A DNA stretch of 64,000 nt from Anaerolineales bacterium (lineage in GTDB: Bacteria > Chloroflexota > Anaerolineae > Anaerolineales > Villigracilaceae). The notes under the pieces are model-generated. The model saw nothing but the letters and a program-made list of their open reading frames with translations, did no database searches and was not told where the DNA came from. The position numbers were made by a program, and so were the translations under genes. The first letter of the stretch is position 1, and each line of letters begins with the position of its first letter. Positions 58,563 to 64,000 of the stretch are shown here, piece after piece. The stretch is taken from NCBI GenBank assembly GCA_030583925.1, contig CP129482.1, positions 1,240,001 to 1,304,000 on the forward strand, read 5' to 3'.

Positions 58563-59558
58563 ATGTCATTCTTCTCGAAGAAGCCCAGCAAAAAAGTCAC
58601 CCGTCTGTTCTTTGCCACAGACCTGCACGGATCGGAGCGCGCTTTTCGTAAATTCATCAACGCCGGGAAGTTCTATGAAGTCAACGTGATCGTCATGGGA
58701 GGGGATATTCAAGGCAAGTTGATGATTCCCATTATCAAAGAAACTAACGGACATCACCGCGCCACTTTGCAGGGGAGGGTTGAACATCTATCCACCGAGG
58801 AAGATTTGAAGCAACTGATGGGCAGGTTGGATACGCTGGGGTTCTACTACAAAGTCATGGCGGAGGATGAGTTCCACAGTTTACAGGCAGACCCGCAGGC
58901 GGTCCATGCGTTGTTCAACGAACTGGCGAAACAAAAATTGACCAACTGGGTGAATCTGGCGGAGGAAAGATTGAATGGCACGGGCATCAAGTGTTTTGTC
59001 ACTGGCGGCAACGACGACGAGTGGGAAGTGTTGAACGTCATGAAGCGCGAAGACGCAAAATCGTTCTTTGCAGTTGAAAATGAAATGGTTCTGGTGGACG
59101 ATGTTCACTCCATGATCTCGGTCGGCATCAGCACGCCGACGCCGTGGCACACGCCGCGCGAAACCACAGAAGAGGAACTCGGCAAAATGATCGAAGAGAT
59201 GGCGGCGAAGGTACCCGACATGAAAAAAGCCATCTTCAACTTCCACGACCCGCCGGTGGATTCGACCCTCGATACCTGCCCGAAGTTGGACTGGACGAAA
59301 GACCCCCCGGAGCAAATCGTCGAGGGCGGACAAGTTGTCTTGTTTGGGGCAGGCTCAAGGTCCGTGAGAGAAGCGATTGAAAAATATCAGCCGATGCTCG
59401 GCTTGCATGGGCACATCCACGAATCGCAATCGGTGGCGAAGTTGGGACGCACCACCTGCATCAACCCCGGCAGTGAATACGCCGAGGGCATCCTGCGCGG
59501 CTGTATCGTCACGTTTTCAGACGGCGAAGTGCAGGGCTATCAAATGACCAGCGGTTAA
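58563..59558 (+). CDS. Metallophosphoesterase, copy 2 of duplicated module
   Basis: This 331-residue paralog of the 54035-54976 protein has an 11-residue N-terminal extension. Metal-site motifs are ATDLHGSE (Asp20, His22), MGGDIQGK, TGGNDDEW, FNFHDPP and LHGHIHESQSV. The same GNDD variant, INAGKFYEV and YQP-LGLHGHIHE strings occur in both copies. The ATG at 58563 is chosen because similarity with copy 1 begins soon after. It is followed by a permease and a nucleotidyltransferase-fold gene in the same direction. Confidence 0.87.
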   Translation: MSFFSKKPSKKVTRLFFATDLHGSERAFRKFINAGKFYEVNVIVMGGDIQGKLMIPIIKETNGHHRATLQGRVEHLSTEEDLKQLMGRLDTLGFYYKVMAEDEFHSLQADPQAVHALFNELAKQKLTNWVNLAEERLNGTGIKCFVTGGNDDEWEVLNVMKREDAKSFFAVENEMVLVDDVHSMISVGISTPTPWHTPRETTEEELGKMIEEMAAKVPDMKKAIFNFHDPPVDSTLDTCPKLDWTKDPPEQIVEGGQVVLFGAGSRSVREAIEKYQPMLGLHGHIHESQSVAKLGRTTCINPGSEYAEGILRGCIVTFSDGEVQGYQMTSG

Positions 59559-59636
59559 ATAGAGAAAGGAGGCGCGCCGACATCATCGCATCGTTCCGCA
59601 AGGTTCTGGCAGTTTATTTTGTAAAGGAGAGATGAA

Positions 59637-61292
59637 ATGGCTACAACAGCAAAACCCGAGGTCTTCACTCGCAAAGCGTCGGGGCTTGTGCGTGTGATGT
59701 CTCCGTACTCCGCCTTCGTCTATAACATTTTGACGATGGGCTTGATCTTCCCGTGGACGTATCTATGGGCGCCAGGGGCGTTGCCCGGCGGCAAAGTGGT
59801 GTGGGGAATTTTGCTTGCAATGTTGATCGAAATTCCGATCGCGTACGTGTATGTTTGGCTGTCCACAGCGCTGCCGCGCTCCGGCGGCGATTACGTGTTC
59901 CAGTCGCGCGTGTTCGGCGGCGGGGTCGCGTTCACGGTGGTCTTCTCCGGCTTCGTGATCTGGATTCTCCAGTGGGTGGCGCTTTCGGGATGGCTGGTTT
60001 CCTATCTCGGATTCGCTCCGCTCTTTCTCGGGCTGGGGGCGACAACGGGAAATGCGGCTCTTTCCGGATTGGGGGTCTGGTTCACCACCGCGACCGGAAT
60101 CGTCGTGGTGAGCATCCTCAACGCCGCCGCTTCGATGTGGCTGCTCGTGAGCGGATTCAAAAATTACGTCCGCTTCCAACATGTGATGTGGTGGGGCACA
60201 TTGCTCGCCTTCGCGACCATCTTCGTGGTGCTGTTCACAACGCCGGCGTCTGAATTCGTTTCGCGCTTGAACGCGTTCGCAGTCGCTTCCGGTGGTGTGC
60301 AGAATTTCTACCAAACGGCGGTGGACGCGGTGACTGCGGCGGGCATTGACCTCAATCCGCCGTTCAACCTGATGGCAACTCTGCTCGTGGCTCCCATCGC
60401 GTGGACTTCGCTTCAGTGGGCGACTTACTCCTCCCAGCAAAACGGTGAAATCAAGGACGCGCGCAGTTTCAAATCGCAGGTCTTCATCATGGTCGGCTCG
60501 CTCGTTGCCACCGGATTATTGCTGGCGTTGCTTGCGGTCGGCATCGAACGCGTGGCGGGACCGGAATTTTCCTACGTCGCTGGCGCGGGCTATTGGTCGT
60601 TGATCGCTGAAGCGAACATCAACGGCTTTAACTTGTGGCCCCCGATCGTCGCGGTCGCGTTGACGGGCAGTCCGCTGGTGGTGTTGATCATCGGCTTGGG
60701 TTACTTGCTCAATGGCTTCCAGATCGTGTGTAACTGCTACATCGGCATGACGCGTGTGTTGGTTGCCATGTCGCTCGACCGCTTGCTTCCCGAATGGTTC
60801 AGCAAAGTGGACGAAAAGCGGCACACGCCGGTCAACGCGCATTTGGCGTATTTCCTCGCGAGCGTTCCGGTCATCCTTGCTTACAATCTGGTGCCGGGCT
60901 GGGTTGGTCTGACGCTGGGCGTCACGTTCGGTTGTGGGTATGTGTTTGTCATCACCTGCATCTCCGGCGCGCTCCTGCCGTATCGCGCGAAGGAATTGTA
61001 CGAATCGTCGCCCGGCGCGCAGTACAAACTGGGTAACATGCCGATGATCACTGTGCTTGGCGTTCTCGGTGGCATTCTCGGCATCATGATGGTTCTGGCG
61101 TTCCTGTTCGCTCCGCAACTGGGCGTGTTAGGCAATTGGAACTTCGAGAATTTCCCCTCCGGCTTGTGGGCGCAGATCATCGCCTTTGCGCTGCCCATCA
61201 TTTCGGCGATCATCTATTTTGTGATGAAGAGCAATCAGAAATCCAAAGGCATTAACGTGGATTACGCCTTCAAGGAAATCCCGCCCGAGTAA
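59637..61292 (+). CDS. APC family permease, copy 2 of duplicated module
   Basis: This 551-residue transporter has about 12 membrane segments and a start FTRKASGLVRVMSPYSAFVY parallel to copy 1. ALPRSGGDYVFQSRVFGG matches the same loop in copy 1. AAAGGAGAG precedes the ATG. It lies between phosphoesterase copy 2 and nucleotidyltransferase copy 2 in a likely operon. Substrate unknown. Confidence 0.88.
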   Translation: MATTAKPEVFTRKASGLVRVMSPYSAFVYNILTMGLIFPWTYLWAPGALPGGKVVWGILLAMLIEIPIAYVYVWLSTALPRSGGDYVFQSRVFGGGVAFTVVFSGFVIWILQWVALSGWLVSYLGFAPLFLGLGATTGNAALSGLGVWFTTATGIVVVSILNAAASMWLLVSGFKNYVRFQHVMWWGTLLAFATIFVVLFTTPASEFVSRLNAFAVASGGVQNFYQTAVDAVTAAGIDLNPPFNLMATLLVAPIAWTSLQWATYSSQQNGEIKDARSFKSQVFIMVGSLVATGLLLALLAVGIERVAGPEFSYVAGAGYWSLIAEANINGFNLWPPIVAVALTGSPLVVLIIGLGYLLNGFQIVCNCYIGMTRVLVAMSLDRLLPEWFSKVDEKRHTPVNAHLAYFLASVPVILAYNLVPGWVGLTLGVTFGCGYVFVITCISGALLPYRAKELYESSPGAQYKLGNMPMITVLGVLGGILGIMMVLAFLFAPQLGVLGNWNFENFPSGLWAQIIAFALPIISAIIYFVMKSNQKSKGINVDYAFKEIPPE

Positions 61293-61348
61293 AGTTTGTT
61301 TTGCGGTTAGAATACGGCGGTCGGTAATGTCCGCGCCGACCGCCGTCT

Positions 61349-62104
61349 ATGATGTCCAACACGTTAAATGCTTTTGAGGAAATGAATCGGCTGATCGCCG
61401 CCGCAAATGACCGCTCGTTGCTTTTGCGTGTGTTGGGCGGCTTGGCGGTGAAAGTTCATCACAAGGCGGATCATCCGGCATTCCAACGCGAGTTTGGCGA
61501 CCTGGATTTTGTGATTGCAGGCAAACAGCGCCGAGAGTTCGAAGCGTTCATGCCTGCCGTCGGTTATGCTCCCCATAAACAATTCAATTTGCTGAACGGC
61601 AAGGACCGGCAGATCTATCATCACACCGAAACGGAGATGAAGTTGGATATTTTCGTGGATACTTTTTCGATGTGCCACAAAGTTCCACTTGAGGGCAGGC
61701 TTCATCTGCACCCGATCACGATTCCGCCTGCGGAGTTGCTGTTGACGAAGGCGCAGATCGCCGACCTCAATCGCAAGGACGCGTTGGATATCGCTTCGCT
61801 TCTGCTCTACGTGGAAACTGGTTCAAGCGATGAGAATTGCATCAACCTGACGCGCATCGCGCAGTTGTGCGGCGCCGATTGGGGCTTGTACAAAACTACA
61901 TCCCTCAACTTGAAGCGCGCCGAAGAAATCGTCGGCGAGGAAACGCTGCCGCTGGTTGAGGCAGAACGAAGTTTGATTAAGAAGCGGGTTGGCGAAATCC
62001 TGGGCGCGTTTGAATCCATGCCGAAATCCCTCGCGTGGCAGATGCGCGATAAGGTCGGCACGCGCGTCCGCTGGTATGAGGAGGTGGAGGAGGTGGCGCG
62101 CTAA
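61349..62104 (+). CDS. Nucleotidyltransferase-fold protein, copy 2
   Basis: This 251-residue paralog of the 57638-58429 protein has LLLRVLGGLAVKVHH, FGDLDFVIAG, EMKLDIFVDTFSM, CGADWGLYKTTSLNL and a closing SLAWQMRDKVGTRVRWYEEV that aligns with copy 1. The core Asp residues are kept. It is 56 bases after the permease gene. The start may be either of two adjacent ATGs at 61349 and 61352. The function is unknown; the fold includes enzymes that modify RNA, proteins or small molecules. Confidence 0.75.
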   Translation: MMSNTLNAFEEMNRLIAAANDRSLLLRVLGGLAVKVHHKADHPAFQREFGDLDFVIAGKQRREFEAFMPAVGYAPHKQFNLLNGKDRQIYHHTETEMKLDIFVDTFSMCHKVPLEGRLHLHPITIPPAELLLTKAQIADLNRKDALDIASLLLYVETGSSDENCINLTRIAQLCGADWGLYKTTSLNLKRAEEIVGEETLPLVEAERSLIKKRVGEILGAFESMPKSLAWQMRDKVGTRVRWYEEVEEVAR

Positions 62105-62147
62105 AGTAGTCTTTACAAATGATTAACCCTGATTGTATTGTCCGGTT

Positions 62148-62183
62148 TATAATCGGCGCTTGATGAAGGGCGCGTTGCCCTTC
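62148..62183 (+). promoter_or_regulatory. Promoter element and leader hairpin of the ABC transporter operon
   Basis: TATAAT at 62148-62153 (weak TTAACC 19 bases upstream) is followed by the hairpin TGAAGGGC/GCCCTTCA (about 62163-62183) and a GAGGAGAGAG ribosome binding site before the ATG at 62212. Confidence 0.5.
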
Positions 62184-62211
62184 ACGAATATATTAACTGA
62201 GAGGAGAGAGA

Positions 62212-63372
62212 ATGCGTACGAAAATGTTTTCCCGTAATCTGTTGGTTTTGCTCGTGATCGTGGCGACCGCGCTTTCCGCTTGTGGCGGCGGAGGCGGAGG
62301 CGCTCCCAGCGGTTTTGATTGGAGCACCGCCAAATCTGCCGCGGATGGCGGCGGTATGGATGCCTTAATTGCCGCAGCAAAGGCGGAGGGCAGTCTCACG
62401 ACCATTGCCTTGCCGCATGACTGGTGTAATTACGGCGAAGCGATTGACACGTTCAAAGCCAAGTATGGTCTTCAAGTCAACGAATTGAACCCCGATGGCG
62501 GTTCTGCCGATGAGATCGAAGCCATTAAAGCTAATAAAGATAACAAGGGTCCACAGGCTCCAGATGTTATTGACGTAGGTTTTGCGTTCGGCGATTCCTC
62601 CAAAGCCGAAGGTTTGACTGCGCCCTATAAGGTAGCCACTTGGGATAGCATTCCCGCCGATGCCAAGGACGCTGACGGCTACTGGTACGGCGACTATTAC
62701 GGGGTGTTGGCTTTTCTCGTGAACACCGACGTTCAACCGGATGTTCCTCAGGATTGGGCTGACCTGCTCGACCCGAAATATAACGGTCAAATTGCTCTCT
62801 CTGGCGACCCGCGTACCTCTGCTCAAGCGATTCAATCTGTGTTTGCCGCCGGGCTTGCGAATGGCGGTTCATTGGATAATGCTCAGCCTGGATTGGATTT
62901 CTTTGCTCAGTTGAACGCGGCTGGCAATCTGGTCCCCTTAATTGCTAATAGCGGCTTGGTTGCTTCGGGAGAAATCCCTGTCCGCATCACGTGGGACTAT
63001 AACGCGCTTTCGGCAATTGACACCTTTGAGGGCAACCCGAACGCGACCGTTGTGATCCCTGCCAGTGGACGTTATGCTGGTGTGTATGTTCAAGCCATCA
63101 GCGCCTATTCTCCACAGCCCGCCGCGGCTCGCTTGTGGCAGGAATTCTTGTACTCTGATGAAGGACAGCTCATTTGGATGAAGGGCTATTGTCACCCGAT
63201 CCGCGAGCAGGATCTGCGCGCCCGCGGTTTGGTTCCTCAGGAACTGTCGGATAAGTTGCCCGATGTATCCGGCGCTGTATTCCCGTCGCTCAGCCAGCTC
63301 ACTGCCGCCAATGAATTGATCACCAAGAATTGGGACTCTGCCGTCGGCGCCGATGTTAAGGCCGCTCCGTAG
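62212..63372 (+). CDS. ABC transporter substrate-binding lipoprotein
   Basis: This 386-residue protein has a lipoprotein signal ending in the lipobox LSAC with Cys near residue 24 and a Gly-rich tether. It has the extracellular solute-binding fold of the iron(III)/polyamine/aminoethylphosphonate type (IALPHDWCNYGEAIDTFKAK, PDVIDVGFAFGDSS, LLDPKYNGQIALSGDP). The ligand is not clear. It starts a transport operon with a permease gene after a hairpin. The upstream phosphoesterase-permease module may or may not be functionally linked. Confidence 0.9.
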   Translation: MRTKMFSRNLLVLLVIVATALSACGGGGGGAPSGFDWSTAKSAADGGGMDALIAAAKAEGSLTTIALPHDWCNYGEAIDTFKAKYGLQVNELNPDGGSADEIEAIKANKDNKGPQAPDVIDVGFAFGDSSKAEGLTAPYKVATWDSIPADAKDADGYWYGDYYGVLAFLVNTDVQPDVPQDWADLLDPKYNGQIALSGDPRTSAQAIQSVFAAGLANGGSLDNAQPGLDFFAQLNAAGNLVPLIANSGLVASGEIPVRITWDYNALSAIDTFEGNPNATVVIPASGRYAGVYVQAISAYSPQPAAARLWQEFLYSDEGQLIWMKGYCHPIREQDLRARGLVPQELSDKLPDVSGAVFPSLSQLTAANELITKNWDSAVGADVKAAP

Positions 63373-63394
63373 TTGCAAGAATTGATGCGTGATA

Positions 63395-63431
63395 GTGAGA
63401 CCCTGCCTTAATGGCGGGGTCTCACTTCAAA
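63395..63431 (+). terminator. Intercistronic hairpin between binding protein and permease
   Basis: GTGAGACCCTGCC (63395-63407) pairs with GGCGGGGTCTCAC (63413-63425) with one wobble, followed by TTCAAAA. The weak T run suits partial termination, which would make more binding protein than permease. Confidence 0.65.
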
Positions 63432-64000
63432 ATGAAGACCGGTTCAGAGGATATGAAGGCTATGGCGCAAACAGCTCTCCCCTCCAAGAAGATTACCGCT
63501 CCGACCAATTGGAAAACATGGCTTGGCGTTGTTCCATTTTTTCTATTTGCACTTCTTTTTCTTTTCCTACCATCGTTACGTTTAGTTACTGCCAGTCTTT
63601 TTACTTCGGATGGTTCTTTTACGCTTGATAATATCCGTCAATTGTTCACTGAACCGCTCATTGTCAATTCTTACAAATTAAGCATACAGATCAGCGCAAT
63701 TACCGCTTTAGGGGGTGGCCTCCTTGGGTTTTTTCTCGCCTATGCCGTTACCGTTGGCGGCTTGCCGAAATCGCTTCGACCTATTTTGATGACCTTCTCC
63801 GGCGTTGCTTCTAATTTTGCTGGCGTCCCTTTAGCTTTTGCATTTGTTGCCACCTTGGGGCGTCAGGGTTTTATCACTCATATATTAAAAGATTATCTCA
63901 ACATTGATTTATATACCGCTGGTTTTAACTTATATAGTTTTGCCGGGTTAAGCCTCGTGTATATGTACTTTCAATTTCCTTTGATGGTATTAATCATGGC
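63432..64000 (+). CDS. ABC transporter permease (cut by window end)
   Basis: The visible N-terminal part of an inner-membrane permease has a hydrophobic first helix (WLGVVPFFLFALLFLFLP), a periplasmic stretch (FTSDGSFTLDNIRQLFTEP) and the start of the binding-protein-dependent permease domain (SIQISAITALGGGLLGFFL, GVASNFAGVPLAFAFVATLG). It is probably the partner of the upstream binding protein. Starts at 63453 or 63462 are also possible. Confidence 0.82.
   Translation, partial: MKTGSEDMKAMAQTALPSKKITAPTNWKTWLGVVPFFLFALLFLFLPSLRLVTASLFTSDGSFTLDNIRQLFTEPLIVNSYKLSIQISAITALGGGLLGFFLAYAVTVGGLPKSLRPILMTFSGVASNFAGVPLAFAFVATLGRQGFITHILKDYLNIDLYTAGFNLYSFAGLSLVYMYFQFPLMVLIM

Noticed and set aside
54035..62104. 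Toxin-antitoxin or phage-defence island based on the nucleotidyltransferase-fold proteins
   Set aside because: No HEPN or other antitoxin partner is adjacent; the constant neighbours are permeases and phosphoesterases, which suits metabolism or signalling better.
1..64000. tRNA or rRNA genes
   Set aside because: No cloverleaf with a GGTTCGAATCC-type T arm and no rRNA core sequence was recognised by eye on either strand; a tRNAscan run would be decisive.

Overview
The window looks like chromosome from a member of the Chloroflexota, most likely an Anaerolineae-type lineage. This rests on the gene mix (GatCAB together with AsnRS and AspRS, a BTAD/AAA regulator, secreted proteins with Thr/Pro-rich 'TPTPT' linkers, rpsF-ssb-rpsR without rplI, small diheme cytochromes). 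It also rests on many dispersed palindromic repeats. No rRNA, tRNA or phage genes were seen, so the taxonomic call is an inference. Coding density is high on both strands.

Layout. 1-8.7 kb: end of a response regulator gene, exonuclease III, FtsH, acyl-CoA synthetase, a miaA/yraN/glycosyltransferase operon, and a ThiS-like sulfur carrier beside a frameshifted TtuA-type tRNA thiolase. 8.9-11 kb: a YcaQ-type DNA glycosylase and two small unknown genes. 11-16.8 kb: a type I restriction-modification operon (hsdM-hsdS-DUF559-hsdR) penetrated by repeats. 16.9-20.2 kb: glutamine synthetase, an EamA exporter, an Ada-like repair regulator. 20.2-24.5 kb: a repeat-rich gap, flavin amine oxidase, a probable 6S RNA, Pit phosphate transporter plus DUF47. 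24.7-31 kb: tryptophanase with a possible leader peptide, a three-gene membrane/HTH cassette, two diheme cytochromes c, and a REP-associated (RAYT) transposase with its palindromes. 30-37.3 kb: a large BTAD/AAA/TPR regulator, RecJ, a membrane-anchored protein, a class III aminotransferase. 37.4-44.4 kb: rpsF-ssb-rpsR, a parvulin isomerase, SMC and RNase III. 44.6-46.7 kb: aldo/keto reductase and two membrane proteins. 46.7-53.8 kb: the aspS-gatC-orf-gatA-gatB-asnS operon. 54-62.1 kb: a duplicated set of metallophosphoesterase, APC permease and nucleotidyltransferase-fold genes with a four-CBS protein. 62.2-64 kb: an ABC substrate-binding protein and the start of its permease.

The most exciting signal is at 46733-46890, upstream of aspS. 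A 27-codon leader ORF carries ten consecutive Asn/Asp codons. Around it, four RNA segments can form the classical 1:2, 2:3 and 3:4 hairpins, and 3:4 is an intrinsic terminator. The operon downstream encodes exactly the machinery that charges tRNA-Asp and tRNA-Asn (AspRS, GatCAB, AsnRS). This reads as a ribosome-mediated attenuator sensing Asp-tRNA and Asn-tRNA, and the leader mRNA may be leaderless.

A second theme is repeats that have entered genes. A RAYT-type palindrome and another repeat lie in frame inside recJ. A different repeat lies in frame inside hsdM and at the start of hsdS. A third family sits exactly at the start codons of hsdM, hsdR and the DUF559 gene, where it supplies the Shine-Dalgarno sequence. 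A relic of an older hsdM start survives beyond it. The duplicated phosphoesterase/permease/nucleotidyltransferase module is a further candidate for an undescribed functional unit.
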